Positions 35,445 through 47,414 are shown, numbered from the stretch's first letter. The stretch: DNA of 64,000 bases from Tenodera sinensis (GCA_030765045.1 CM060963.1:69215117-69279116), one strand, 5' to 3'. A program made the numbers and translations. Notes: generated by a model not told the origin, from the letters alone.

Positions 35445-35905
35445 GGAGATATGTATTGCACTCACATGGCTCTCTCTCTCTCTCTCTCTCTCTCTCTATT
35501 CTTGTACTAACTATTCTTAGGAACTCTTATTTCTATATCTTCTTTATGCTAATAGTAATAAACGTTTGTAGAAATTATCTTATTGCTCATTTTCTTGTTG
35601 ATACAAGGGGAATGCGGGTATACATTAGGCTTTGAGCGATAGTCAAATATGTTAAAGCTTTTAAATACTAAGATATTAAAAAATAAATAACGATGTTCCA
35701 ATTGGTGAAATTTTAAGTTTTGCAAAACTTACAAAACTATCAAGGAATATCTCCGAAATGGTCATTCCACAAAAAAAAATCATTTGGACATACCTTATAT
35801 GTTTTAACGAGATCTACATCTTTTGTATGATAATATTTGGTTTATCTCTTACCGTTTACCAGCTATGCAAAAGTCATCAAGAGTAAACAGGACCAAGGAG
35901 CTGTG
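35445..35905 (+). repeat. H1 family 5' half, with (CT)n
   Basis: It starts at TGTATTGCACTCACATGGC, then (CT)n at 35463-35496, TATTCTTGTACTAACTATTC, TTTGAGCGATAGTCAAAT and ATCTCCGAAATGG, and stops after GTCATCAAGAGTAAACAGG. A G-tract at 35425-35448 precedes it. Confidence 0.85.
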
Positions 35906-36180
35906 CGCAAAACTTCGGTACCATTGGGATAAAGTCGGGGTACCACGCAGCCACTTCCACCTCCCGCGTGTACCTTCCTCTCCCACTATCTACTCCGTAC
36001 CTCTTTTCATTCACTGCGACATGCACACCTCGAGACGTTGGATACTGGAGCCTGTAATAGGCGTACGGTACGTTTCACAAAACGTTTTCTGCGCATCCTG
36101 CAGATTGCGCCAGCTCTACCACCAAGTTCATAATTTAGGTCGTGAGACTACCTCGAGGTTTGTTGTTGTTATTATATTAT
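35906..36180. other. GC-rich unassigned insert
   Basis: The composition changes sharply exactly where the H1 copy stops. A plus-strand frame remains open to 36191 but starts inside H1 and has no known domain. It is probably part of an unidentified element. Confidence 0.3.
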
Positions 36181-36479
36181 TATTAGTTTAAATGTAATTA
36201 ATAATTACATCTTTAATTTTAAGCGTGCAAGAATCTGCTTTTTGAGCCAACTATTGGGCTTTAATTCATAATTATGAACATTCCTTTTAAATAGCTCTGA
36301 GCCAGAATTATTAACAAAGACTAGAAACTGATGAACTGAAATGTGCAGTAGAATGCTTCAAAAACTTCTAAACCCACTTTTGTGCACTTATTTAATATGT
36401 ATTCGACCTAATGCGGAAATATACTTGCTAAATTATACTTTCGTGTTATTTTTTATACAGCTTCTGAGTGATCATGTTC

Positions 36480-36710
36480 TTCTTTATCTGATTACCCTCC
36501 CCTTATGTAGGACTCACACAACCTAGGATTTACGAACCTGTGCCTAGGGCTATATGCCTGTCGGGGAGCAGACGAGCCTATGGCCTGGACAGAGGGAAAA
36601 CCTGGAAGCGGGTCACTTCATCAACCGCGAATAGCACATGCGAGTCCCTGGGAAGCAATCCGGGGCCCCTTGGTTATAGGCGAACAGTCTAACCACGGCA
36701 CCGCTTTCGC
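36480..36710 (-). repeat. tRNA-headed SINE (family SINE-4)
   Basis: On the plus strand it reads GGTAGGACTCACAC-type tail text, CTGTCGGGGAGCAGACGAGC, AATAGCACATGCGAGTCCC and then a degraded head GGTTATAGGCGAACAGTCTA. It shares CACATGCG.GTCCCTGGGA with 24091-24311 and the TGTCGGGGAGCAG block with 43085-43385. Confidence 0.75.
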
Positions 36711-36714
36711 TATT

Positions 36715-37170
36715 TTTACCTTTTTCAAACATTTCTGTGAATAGCCTGTGAAATTCCCTTCACACTGAATTACTTGTATAATTGGTAAACTGTAAGAGGA
36801 CAAAATGTTTCCATACAACGATGTAAACCTCATTAAATCACACAATTTATGACAAATAAAACCTTTGTGGAGCTAAGCTTCCCTTAGATATTATTTGTCA
36901 TACATTTGAATTTTCAAATGTTTATACATTCCTCAAGTATAAGTATATATTCGTATTTTCTGTGGTCATGAAAGGCTCAATAATTTCAAAACCTCGTATA
37001 GCTATGAGCTTTTTAAAAATTTGACTATCGTGATAGCCTTTAGCCTACTGCATTTTTCTTATACCTTCAACAAAATCTGTAAATGTAAATCGACTAACAA
37101 GACCTAGATAGAAGCACAAAAATAGTACTTGGCCATGTGAGTGCTATATATCACGATACTTATTTATTTA
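36715..37170 (-). repeat. H1 family partial copy, diverged
   Basis: GAATAGCCTGTGAAATTCCC, GGTAAACTGTAAGAGGACAA and GCACAAAAATAGTACTTGGC, then CATGTGAGTGCTATATATCA, in family order. Confidence 0.7.
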
Positions 37171-37609
37171 AAACTATGTTGACATTGATACACGAGATTA
37201 AATGGATTAAGCGAAGAAATTAAACATAAGCTTGAACGATCTAAAGCAACAGGAGAAGTAATACTGATATGGGAACGATACCTGCATATCCCAAACCTCG
37301 CAACAGTATCTTGGATGTAGCCGGTATTCTGGCATCCAGCTCTTCTGGGTCAGGTCGTTGAGTACAAGATTCTTAGAAGTCCGGTAAAATGCGATGACCT
37401 AGTGAACGATAATGATTTTTCAGAAACCTCAACAGTAACCCATACAACGCTATGAGTCGTCAGCCAAACAGTTTAATTAAGCAGTAAATAAAACAGATAT
37501 GCAGTCTTTAATTGTTTTCTGTAGTAACTCATATTTTGTTCTCAGCACAGTGTAAAAACCTAGGTTAAGGAACTACAATTCATCTTTCATTCATTAAACA
37601 CGAGCATGA

Positions 37610-37645
37610 TCACTTTTACGGTCACAGTCCACATGTGTGGTGTGT

Positions 37646-37678
<33 letters not shown>

Positions 37679-37689
37679 TGGGTGTGTGT

Positions 37690-37735
<46 letters not shown>

Positions 37736-38260
37736 CAGAGAGAGAAGCATAATATGTAAACCAAACTTGGTAATTAGGTGGATGCGAAAGGAAGGTTTTC
37801 AAGAAACTCCTTCCGTCCCAAACTAAACTTCCCTTGGAAAAGTTTTCGTTACTTTTAATTTGTCCCAAAAGTTTCAATGATTTTATTAAAATACCTACTA
37901 TGTATTTAAGATATGTATGCGACAAATAAAATTTAAATCTCGAATTTTCCACAAGTTGTCTGTGAAGTTTATTTCAATGACTATACTCTTTAAACCATAA
38001 TAAACGGGCAAAATCATATTCTATAAAAAATGTGGATCTGAACTTATACTTTTTTCAAATGGTAAGTGCCATTCGTTTTTCTCGTGATCATGAAGAGAGC
38101 ATGTAATTTCAAAACTTTCACATAGTGACCCCTTATTTAATAATTAATATGTCCATCGTTTTAGGCTGCTCTATACCTGCAACAAAATGTGAAAATGGGT
38201 AATATAATACAGTTTATAGAAGAGGGAGTAGAAAAAATAATTTGAATACAGCGGACCAGA
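37610..38260 (-). repeat. H1 family copy, diverged, with (GT)n
   Basis: A microsatellite at 37635-37735, (CG)n then (GT)n with GGGT interruptions, is followed by AAGCATAATATGTAAACCAA, ATTTTATTAAAATACC, GACAAATAAAATTTAAATC and other diverged H1 blocks, ending near GAATACAGCGGACCAGATTC. Confidence 0.7.
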
Positions 38261-39850
38261 TTCCTTTTCTTTCTTTCTTTTTCGTGTCGATGCAAAGAGA
38301 ACGGAATTTCTAATCCACCACATAGCAACCGGCTTTGAAAAGATTCGAATATCGCTTTATCGATAGATTTACCTGTACTCGTATTAACAAGAAATAAAGG
38401 GTGGAGGATATCGAAAAGCAAGAAATTGTAAGTAGCTTTAATGATATAAGGTCATTAATAGATTATTAATTTTTAAAAACGGAGTGAGGGAGAGAAAAAT
38501 TCAACGAAGAATGCAATAGAGGCGAGAATGGGGTATATATGCGTGGGCTAGGACAGATGTTATGAATTTAAGTGGTATAATAGGGATGAAAAGGGGGGAG
38601 AGATGCACGAATGTGGTAGATTGTGTAAAAATTGGAAGTATATTTTGGAATGTAATTGTACGGATAAATGGAGAGATAATTTAATACCTCAGCAATGAAA
38701 GATTTTCAAATAGAGTTAAAGTTAGGATAATTTTTAATTCAAGGTCAGATGAATATATGGAGAAAGCAGGAAAATATTTAGGAAAACTAAGGTAAAAATG
38801 GTTAAAATAAGTATGAATAATATGGAAAAAGGTAATAAAGGCAAACGTAAATAATGAATATAATAAACGTCCCCATTATATGTAAAACAAAATGTTAAAG
38901 ATAAGAGGAAGTAATAGAAACACGCAACTTCAAGAGGGAAAAATACATTGTGTAAATTTATAGTTGGAATGGCTAATGATTTCCAACAGCTGAGACAACT
39001 GTGGGAAATATTATTATAATTAATAGTGTTTGTTTCATTTTGTTTTAGTAGGTGAAGATTGTATTTGTATAATTAGAATTGTTAGCATAGATATTACTTA
39101 CATTAACAAGAAATAGAACTAGAGTTTTTGTACAAGTAGCTTGTAGAACAATGAGTACAGAAGCTCGCGTAACTGCTTCTCTTTTTCTATTTATGTGCTA
39201 CTAAAGTGGCCATTGTTTCAGCTTTGTACTAGTTTAGTGCTAAACATTGCAAGAGGTAAGAACACTTGTGAATTAACTTGACTCAGACAGAATTGCTACT
39301 TTGTATGCAGACGGTTCGCCACCTGGGCCAAGCAGTGAGTATGACCATAAATCACGCATTGAAGTACATTACACTCGGGGCAAACTAAGTGCACCGGGTT
39401 TGGCAGCATGTACTCACATACAATTCCGGGATACTGGTGGGACATGGTGAGACCCTGCGGTCTCTAGTTTCTGAGCATTGCACATTCCCCATAGCTCAAA
39501 AACTGACTTGGCAATAGTAAGTAGTGCTTCAGAATATTCATATAGTTGAAGGCTGCAAAGTAAAGACCTAAGATGGCAAAGTAATACTTGTTTGTCTTGA
39601 TTAAATGACTCTAATATTCGTGATGTCTTCATGTAAAAATATTCCTGAAGCTATTGGACTGCTGCATTAAGAGGTTCTTGAAAATAATTAAAAGGGATAA
39701 TTCCTAAAGGAGGTCACAAAGAACCATGTTCAATAGCAGGAGCAAGACTACTAATACAAGATTCACAAATATGTGACAATAATCCTCATCGTAATCCTGT
39801 TATAAGTCATTTTGTATTTATTACTTTAAAGGTATTAGTCGTATATACAG
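38261..39850. other. Unassigned; purine-rich segment
   Basis: The plus strand at 38460-38900 is strongly purine-rich and can be read as eroded coding sequence with several stops (for example YILECNCTDKWRDNL). This could be a degraded LINE zinc-knuckle region, but I could not fix a family. Nothing was seen in 38900-39850. Confidence 0.25.
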
Positions 39851-39854
39851 GAAA

Positions 39855-40690
39855 AATCTGATGTGTTGTACTCACATGACTTTCTCTACTATTGTACTAA
39901 CCATTCTTACAAACTCTTATTCCTATATCTGCTTCATGTTATTCGAGATAAACACTTGTAGAAATTATCTTATTGTTTATTTTCTGATAGGTGTAAGGGA
40001 AAATGGCAATACAGTAGACTTTGAGCGATAGTCAAATCTATTAAAGCTTTCAAATCCGTTCTCTTTGCAAGGTTAACATAAAAATTGCATACTGATGTTC
40101 CATTTGCCAGAAGTATGTTCTTCAAAAACCACATAAATAACAAGCAATATCTCCGAAATGGTTCACTCTACAAAAAGTTTATTTCAACATAAATTGTGTA
40201 TTTTAGTAGCAACATCTACATTTTTGTGTAGTAAGATTTGTTCTGTCTCTAACGGTTTACCAGTTATGTAAAAGACATCCAGAGTAAATCGACTACAGGG
40301 GCTATAGCCACAAAATTCAAGATATACATTTCATTTGTCATAAAAATATCTCAAACATGTGGCATTTTAATAAAAATTTTAGAGCCTTTTTAAGAAAATC
40401 AAAATGTTCCATGTAAAAGGTAGTTAAGGGTGAAGCAATTTTCTTCAAACTCTTCGTGTCCCATCCTTAAAAGGCATTAAACTTAAATGCCAAATTTGGT
40501 TTTTAGCCGTCTTTTCGTTTTTGAGTATGCTGTTCACAGACTGACAGACATAGACACACACATGAACCTTTCTATACGACTGCTTTTTTATTCAGGAGGC
40601 CTCAAAACATATATTTTTGGTGAAATCTCGACATCGAATTTTTGGGTGGAATACAACACATCCTCTACTATACGTAGTAGAGAAAGTAAA
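39855..40690 (+). mobile_element. H1 Helentron-like element, near full length
   Basis: It starts TCTGATGTGTTGTACTCACA, TGACTTTCTCTACTATTG and ends CCTCTACTATACGTAGTAGAGAAAG. The microsatellite site holds only GACACACACATG. Its 3' end is followed at once by AATCTGATGTGTTGCATCCA, the start of another, truncated H1 (to about 40730). Confidence 0.92.
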
Positions 40691-41156
40691 AAATCTGATG
40701 TGTTGCATCCACTTGTCTTTTGTTTTGGAGTTTTATGCCGGAATTACTATAAACTTTACTTACCATGACTTAACGTGACGGGAAGTAACGTGAAGTAAGA
40801 GACTAAAAAGGTCTATTAGAACGTACTTAACGCAATGGTAATGATTGTGATTGGTTATGTTTCTGCTCGGCAGACATGGTGGATATTCTTTTTTCTAATC
40901 AGAGGTTGTTTTCCAAAAATCAGAAGAAAGAGAATATGAAAATATGAAGTAAAAACATTCTTCAATGGCAAATAAAGTACTATAGATATGGCCATAACCT
41001 ACTTAAGAAGCTACACAAAAGTGACAGAGAAAGAGTTTTGATGTATATAGAAAGCGCAATTGATTCCTGCTTGACACTACTTGCCGGTTGATTCAGTCAC
41101 GGGACGTCCAAACTTAACGCAAGGGAAAGGAAAATGTTGGCACTACCAAACTCATA

Positions 41157-41574
41157 CTCTCCGAAATGGTTCAGTCTACAAGAAAATTTATTTAGACACA
41201 AATTGTGCATTTTAGCAACATCTACATTTTTTAATATTACGATTTGCTCTATCTCTAACGGTTTATCAGTTATGCAAAAGTCGTCCAGAGTAAATGCGAT
41301 TACAGGGGGTTAAAATTCAAGATCTACATTTCATTTGTCATAAAAATATCTCAAACATATGACATTTTAATGAAAATCGTTGGAGCCCCTTTCAAGAAAA
41401 TCAAAATTTTCGAAAAATGTTCCATGTAAAGGGTAGTTTAGGATGGGGCTATTTTCTTCAAAATCTGCGTATCGCATCCTTGAAAGACATTAAACTTAAA
41501 TACCAACTTTGGTTTTTAACCTACTTTTCGTTTTTGAGTTATGCTGTCCAAAGACTGACTGACACACACACACA

Positions 41575-41621
<47 letters not shown>

Positions 41622-41762
41622 ACACACATACATGGACCTTTTTCTAAAAATGCTTTTTTTCTGGATTCAGGGGGTCTCAAAACATATTTCCGGTGAAATC
41701 TCGACGTCAAAATTTTGAGTAGAATAAAATACTTCCCCTAATTACCAGTAGAGAAAGTAAAA
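41157..41762 (+). mobile_element. H1 element, 5' truncated
   Basis: It begins inside the element at CTCCGAAATGGTTCAGTC and runs to the 3' end (TACCAGTAGAGAAAGTA). It contains a (CA)n array at 41559-41632. Confidence 0.9.
41559..41632. repeat. (CA)n microsatellite inside H1
   Basis: About 74 bp of CA with two short interruptions, immediately after GCTGTCCAAAGACTGACTGA, the fixed H1 microsatellite site. Confidence 0.97.
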
Positions 41763-41795
41763 AGGAAACCATCAACTCATTAAAGAAGAAAAGAA

Positions 41796-42468
41796 AAAAT
41801 CTGATGTGTTGCACTCACATGACTTTCGCTACTCTTGTACTAACCATTCTTACAAACACTTATTCCTACATATTCTTCGTGTTACTTGAGATAAACATTT
41901 GTACAAATTATCTTATTGCTTATTTCCTTGTAGGTGCAAAGGGAATATTAGAATACAGTAGACCTTGTGCGATAGTCAAATCTTTTAAAGCTTTGAGATT
42001 CCGTTATCTTTGCACACTTAACATATAAAAAAATGAACAACGATGTTCCATTTCACGAAAGTTTATTTTTCGGAAACTCACACACATAACAAGGAATATC
42101 TCCAAAATTATTCACCCTAGGCATAAAGTGCGTATTTTAGCAAGATCTACATTTTTGTATAGTAAGATTTGGTCTATCTCTAACGGTTTACCAGTTATGC
42201 AAAAGTCATCAAGAGTAAATACTACTACAGGGGCTATAGCCAGAAAATTCAAAATATACATTTCATTTGACATAAAAATATTTTAAAGATATGACATTTT
42301 AATCAAAATCGTTAGAGCCATTTTCAAGAAAAACAATATTTTTGAAAAATTTTCCATGTAAAGGGTAGTTTAGGGTGGGGCTATTTTCTTCAAAATCGTG
42401 TTGCATCCTTGAAAGACATTAAACTTAAATATCAATTTTGGTTTTTAACCTACTTTTCGTTTTTGAGT
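41796..42468 (+). mobile_element. H1 element, 3' truncated
   Basis: It starts AAATCTGATGTGTTGCACTC and stops after CTACTTTTCGTTTTTGAGT, just short of the microsatellite site. It lies in tandem, same orientation, 34 bp after the previous copy. Confidence 0.9.
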
Positions 42469-42469
42469 C

Positions 42470-42659
42470 GTCTTTTTCTGATTAACTTTTGTACAACTGA
42501 TAAAACCTAAGATATATACCAGATCCTACTACACAGATAAATGTATATCTCGTTAAAGGCGCAATTTATTTCAAATAAAGCTATTTTTCATTTTAACAGA
42601 TATTCCTTCTTATTAGTCAGAATTTCAAATACTGTCACTTTTCTTCTGAAGAAATGTGC

Positions 42660-42724
<65 letters not shown>

Positions 42725-42950
42725 GTTTCTGCTGTTCGAAGAGAATGGATTTTCAAAGCCATCACATAGTGACCCGTTCTTAAAGATCTGACTATCGCTT
42801 TAGCCTACTGCATTATTTCAATTATACCTTCAAGAATCTACGTAATTAACCATTTCTGTAATTAGCCTGACTACCATTAAGTAGATAGAAGAATAAGCTT
42901 TTGTAAAAATAGTTTGCTGAAGAATCGTAGGGAAAATAATTTGAACGTAA
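42470..42950 (-). repeat. H1 family partial copy with (CT)n
   Basis: AACTTTTGTACAACTGATAA, AGATCCTACTACACAGATAA and ACTATCGCTTTAGCCTACTG mark the 5' half of H1 in reverse. A (CT)n array at 42662-42722 interrupts it. Confidence 0.75.
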
Positions 42951-42995
42951 ATATATCGCGTATGGTTAGTGGTTAATCGCTGTTCCGTTTTAGTG

Positions 42996-43060
42996 TCTCT
43001 ACTATGTCCTAGCAGTAAGTAGAGGAGGTATTGTATTCTGCTAAAAAATTTAGTGTCGAT
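42996..43060 (-). repeat. H1 3'-end fragment
   Basis: TCTCTACTATGTCCTAGCAG, AAGTAGAGGAGGTATTGTAT: the terminal hairpin region of H1. It is cut off where the SINE-4 copy begins. Confidence 0.7.
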
Positions 43061-43084
43061 TTTTCATCAGGTACACATGATTTG

Positions 43085-43385
43085 AGCTCACATGTGGACC
43101 CGCATGTATTCGTGGTGGACGAAGCGGCGTGTTTTCTCCGGGTTCTCCGGTTTCCCCCGTTATTCATTCCACCAATTGCTCCATTATCACCTTTCCAATC
43201 ATCCATTTCGCCTGCATTTCATATCATCCTCTTCCTCACTATCATACCTGGTGCTTGGCTGACCACCTGCTTCCAGGTCTTCACTCTGTCTGGTCCAGAG
43301 GTTCCTCTGCTCCCCGACAGGCGTCTGACCCTAGGCACTGACTCGTAAGTGCTAGGGAGTGTAAGTCCTACATAAGGAAGGGTAA
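43085..43385 (+). repeat. tRNA-headed SINE (family SINE-4), long form with eroded head
   Basis: GTGGACCCGCATGTATTCG, TGGTGGACGAAGCGGCGTG and TCTCCGGGTTCTCCGG match the body of 24091-24311 in opposite orientation. The right part has TCTGCTCCCCGACAGGCGTC and GTAAGTCCTACATAAGGAAG, as at 36480-36710. Confidence 0.75.
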
Positions 43386-43556
43386 TCAGGGAAAGAAAAA
43401 GAAGAGCTCCCCTGAACTACTAAAAAGCATTTTTAGAAACAGTCTATGTGTAACGAATCCAGTTAAATACGACATTTGGGATTTCTTTAGCCTGGCACAC
43501 TCTTCTTAAACATGTTTATAACCAACTGTGTGAATGAATAATGAAGGGTGTTCTTT

Positions 43557-43557
43557 C

Positions 43558-43594
<37 letters not shown>
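43557..43594. repeat. Poly-T tract
   Basis: About 38 T residues. Confidence 0.97.
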
Positions 43595-43595
<1 letters not shown>

Positions 43596-44320
43596 TAACA
43601 CATATTATTATGCTTTTTACCCGATTCTAAATAATTTAAAATATTCTATTAATGGTTCATTGGGTTGCGTGTTTAGTGCATTTATTTTATTTACACCATG
43701 CGTAAGCGCTATTCCATATTGTTTATGAACGGTTGCTTGCCTCAAATTTCGCATGCGAGCTTCATACAGATAAGGTTTGACTGACAGAGTAGAACTTCAA
43801 ATAGTTTTGGTTCCCCCCATGAGTAAATGGATTTTTCTTTGGTGAAGTCCCCGGTTTGTAACAAAAGCATTACAATGCATGTTTCAATAGTGTGCTACAG
43901 TTAAATTGGGGGAAACCTATTATGATGTCATTTCTTAGGGTACTATAAAGTAGATAACAATCGCATAGCGCATTCCCCGTACTGCACATTAGTAATGCAA
44001 TGATTTGCGGACACGAGTTTTTCGTGTTAACGCCTATTGCAAAATAGAGGAATTCAACGGTACATTTTCATGTTAATGCCGTGGGCATGACATCACAAGA
44101 TGGCGATTCTACGGCGTGGCAAATCATCAAAGGGCACTCTAAATACCAGAAATTTGTCATGCTACAGATGATGGATCAGAGCAATGCTGGGATTTCACTG
44201 TTTTCATAACGGAACTACATATGTATTAGCAAGCTGTAATGAAGTTTATATCTACCACGATTTTAAACAGAGTTTAACACCACACTAAATATGACACCAA
44301 AGGGGTAATCACTGATGAGT
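43595..44320. other. Unassigned DNA
   Basis: No gene or family member is supported. Confidence 0.4.
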
Positions 44321-44324
44321 GATG

Positions 44325-44540
44325 ATAAATAAAACAATAATTGGGAAAGGAGATTTGGAAATGAAATGTCCCAGGCGGATGTTCAGGGTACCTCTCTAAT
44401 ATTTGACAGAAAATTATGAATGCTAGATAAAAATAAGAAGGAAAATAGAAAATTAGTTGAGGATGCGACCTTGGCGGGTTTTGAAACTGCGAACTTCCCG
44501 GATACGAGTTCCTATTAACGATCTCGGTGGTATATCGGTC
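44325..44540 (-). repeat. tRNA-headed SINE (family SINE-5), degraded
   Basis: GGAAATGAAATGTCCCAGG resembles 12600-12640. The minus-strand head contains ATACCACCGAGATCG (box A region) and a box B-like CAGTTTCAAAACCCG. Confidence 0.55.
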
Positions 44541-44634
44541 TCAATGCAGCATTTTCCTCTCATTTGCGCTTATATACAATAATCAGTGCCCATCAATGAA
44601 TACATATTTCAGAAATGCTAAGGAAATTATTCTT

Positions 44635-44765
44635 CTACACTAGTCGTGTGTAGGACAAAAGGGGTAGAATGAGACTGAAAAATCCAAGGTCATAGTCGGG
44701 ATTTAAACCAGGGGTCTTCCGGTCTCCGTCAGGCTGCTCTAACCACTGAGCTACGACTTACTGTG
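44635..44765 (-). repeat. tRNA-headed SINE (family SINE-6)
   Basis: On the minus strand: CGTAGCTCAGTGGTTAGAGC (box A) and TGGTTTAAATCCCGAC (box B), then TTTTTCAGTCTCATTCTACC and CTACACACGACTAGTGTAG. Confidence 0.85.
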
Positions 44766-44839
44766 CTGTAAATACTTAAGTCCCGGGTTTCATAATTTAA
44801 TCAATTATAAGACCAATCAACGGGAATTAAATGTTCTTC

Positions 44840-45035
44840 CACACTAGCCTTGTGTAGGATAGTTAGCTGTGAGAATGCGAATGAGTTGAACTTAATGTCG
44901 TGTCAGCACGTTGGCCATGGTAGCTCAGTGGTTAGAGCAGCCGAACGGAGACGGGAAGATCCGTCATTCAATGTGACCATGGTATTGAATTTTTCAGTCT
45001 CATTCTGCTCCTTTATCTTCCAAAATATGCATATT
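44840..45035 (+). repeat. tRNA-headed SINE (family SINE-6), opposite orientation
   Basis: The head is CATGGTAGCTCAGTGGTTAG, with a decayed box B (GTCATTCAATGTG) and tail TTTTTCAGTCTCATTCTGC. With the previous copy it forms an inverted pair. Confidence 0.85.
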
Positions 45036-45108
45036 TTAATATGATCTAAACTTCTCCTTTTTGAGTTCCCTCTTCCTCCCTTCCCCCCTCTCTCTCCCTC
45101 CAAAGTAC

Positions 45109-45110
45109 AA

Positions 45111-45170
<60 letters not shown>
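45109..45170. repeat. (AC)n microsatellite
   Basis: About 60 bp of AC, just after the SINE-6 tail and a pyrimidine-rich stretch. Confidence 0.97.
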
Positions 45171-45172
<2 letters not shown>

Positions 45173-45715
45173 GCACACAACCACACCACACACCAAACAT
45201 TTTACTAAGTAAGAACTGACGACAATAGTCATAACTTTTTCTAAAAGAAATCACATATATCGCTTATTTATTATAATATATATATAGTCATTCTTCTATG
45301 TTATGTTACTCACTGTATATTTTTGCCTAAGAATGATTTTAAATGATGTAATAAGTGTTTAGATATATTTTATTTTATTTGTATAAAGACGCAAATGCAT
45401 TAAAAATATTCCCTTAACACTGGAACCTCTTATTGTTTATTCTATTGTTCTCCTACCATTATAGGTTTTGTTAAGTAGACCTCTTCCTTTAAACAGGAGA
45501 CGTAGATTTTAACTAAATTCTTCCTCTGGTTCTGCATTACACAGTAGGTTGCATCTTTCTTTTAGAGATTACGAGACCATCGGATTTGAACACGCGACGT
45601 TGAGATAAGCAGGCCAGCGCCGAAATACAAGGCCGCCCAGTGTACCTCGGAAAATTGAGTATATCTGGTCAATAAAGTGGCAGTGAACACGTTATTAAGA
45701 TAAGATTAATTTGTT

Positions 45716-45940
45716 AATTGTTTTGTTGTTTAACAAAGCTGTCAATTTCCAGGATCATATCAGCGTCGCCGGTGTGCCGGGATATCGTCCCTCAGGAGCT
45801 CTGTTACATGCCAGTAAATCTACTGACCCGGAGCTGTCGTTTTCAAGCACACTTAAAAATCATCGGTCCGGGCCGGATTTGAACCCGCAACCTTGGGATC
45901 AAGAGACCAGTGTCTAACCAACTGAGCCACCCAGACCGAC
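45716..45940 (-). repeat. tRNA-headed SINE (family SINE-1), long form
   Basis: On the minus strand: GTCGGTCTGGGTGGCTCAG, box B GGGTTCAAATCCGG, body ATTTTTAAGTGTGCTTG and GGGACGATATCCCGGC, tail GACAGCTTTGTTAAACAAC. Possible imperfect target duplication GATAAGATT/GATAAAATT. It includes the roughly 60-bp internal block missing at 756-920. Confidence 0.88.
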
Positions 45941-45944
45941 ATGA

Positions 45945-46745
45945 TAAAATTCTTCTAGAATAAAAATATCACATATCTCGAAAATATCAGTTGCTGTTGC
46001 AAGAGAGCTTATCTGTATTCCAGAAAATCGCCATGTATAAAAAGAACTATAACGCATAAAATAATACATTTCAAACGCTTACAAAAAGCGATAAATTACG
46101 GGGGTAACTCGATTAACTTCCACTCTGGCTACTCAATCTGTTAAAATCTTTGTTTTGATGCTTCCGTTTCCTGTTAAGTAATTTTAAAAATCTTTCAGCC
46201 ATCATTTTGTCATTTGAATGATGGCAGGATTACAATGAACTTCGCTTATCGTGATGAGACATAACGTGAAGTTAAATATTGCTAAACTACTCTTTATTTT
46301 AGATTTATTGTACCTAATGGGAATGACATTTGATTGATAATTATTTTATTACTTCATGCTACTGCTTCACCCGACTAAATCTGGTTACCATGTGACATCA
46401 AACTTAACGTAGTGGAAAGCAAAAGTTTGACATTGCTAAACTTTAAGTACGTCGCATTAAGCTAAACCACATTAACAGGTCTTTAATAGCTTCATTTTAT
46501 ATACCTAGACTCGGTTGCATAAATACCGTTGACTGGAGATTATATTTAATCTAACGTCTGAACATGGATCAGTGTAGAATTGTACTGTATAAAATTACTC
46601 AAATATCATTGAGTCTCAGTTCAACTATGCTCTTAGTTCGTAATATAACGTTTGGCAACGTCATTAAACAGCTGAAAATCGCTGCTTCCGGTTAGCAGTA
46701 ATCACTTGTTTTTCAGTTTCGGACAGGGCACAGGACGATAGGAAA
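45945..46745. other. Unassigned DNA
   Basis: 46200-46470 shares short motifs (AACTTAACG, ACGTGAAGT) with 40740-41140, hinting at an undefined repeat family. No gene was seen. Confidence 0.3.
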
Positions 46746-46945
46746 ATGACGCCAAACAACAAAGAGAGATCGCCAAATTTCACCCGCGAAGAAAAGAGAA
46801 AATATTGGTGGATATTGTAATTTAAAAGTATAAACATACAACGGAATTTAAAAAAAATAATAATAAATAGGACAGATGTAGCTTGTTTCTCAGAAAGAAA
46901 CTGCTTGCAAGGAAGTCGCTGGACATTTTAATTCGAGGTTAATTA
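46746..46945 (+). pseudogene. Myb/SANT-like DNA-binding domain fragment
   Basis: The plus strand reads MTPNNKERSPNFTREEKRK. After a +1 shift it reads ILVDIVI, then KYKHTTEFKKNN, with stops. SPNFTREEK...LVDIV..YK...E.KK is the start of the Myb/SANT-like domain found in insect MSANTD-type and Harbinger-associated proteins. It is broken by one frameshift and at least two stops, so it is a remnant. Confidence 0.55.
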
Positions 46946-47414
46946 CGTATTTACTTTATTAGTAGTTTTGTGTTTGTATGTTTTACCAATTGTTGGATCA
47001 AATCATATTTATGTATAACACCTTTTTCTTAAATTTGAAGAACGCAGTGCAAATTCAATTCATTGATTCATGTTTCTAGATGTAAGCCTCAAACATAATT
47101 GCCAAAAAAAATTAGATTAAGAATAATCAGTTTTGCTTCTTTTGTAAAATTTTGTTTTAGGCGATAATACAATTTGAAACAATGCAGATTTGTACACTTT
47201 TGCTGCAGTCGCTTATTTAATTTTTTAATTATTCCCTAAAAAGTCACATTAATTAAAACTCGAGCTCCAGATCCTCTGAAGAAAATTCTGGAATCCTCAT
47301 TTTATTATTACAGACAGAGATGTCTAATTACATTTTTAGTGAACTGAAGTCAAAATTGCTTAATGCGTAACTCATGTTGTTGTCAGGTGAATTAGTTTCA
47401 CATATGCATATCTC

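Noticed and set aside
38460..38900. Eroded LINE coding region
   Set aside because: Suggestive residues such as ECNCTDKW appear, but stops are frequent and no block could be assigned to a known element with confidence.
40740..41140. MITE pair with 46200-46470
   Set aside because: Only short shared motifs (AACTTAACG, ACGTGAAGT). Ends and inverted repeats could not be defined.
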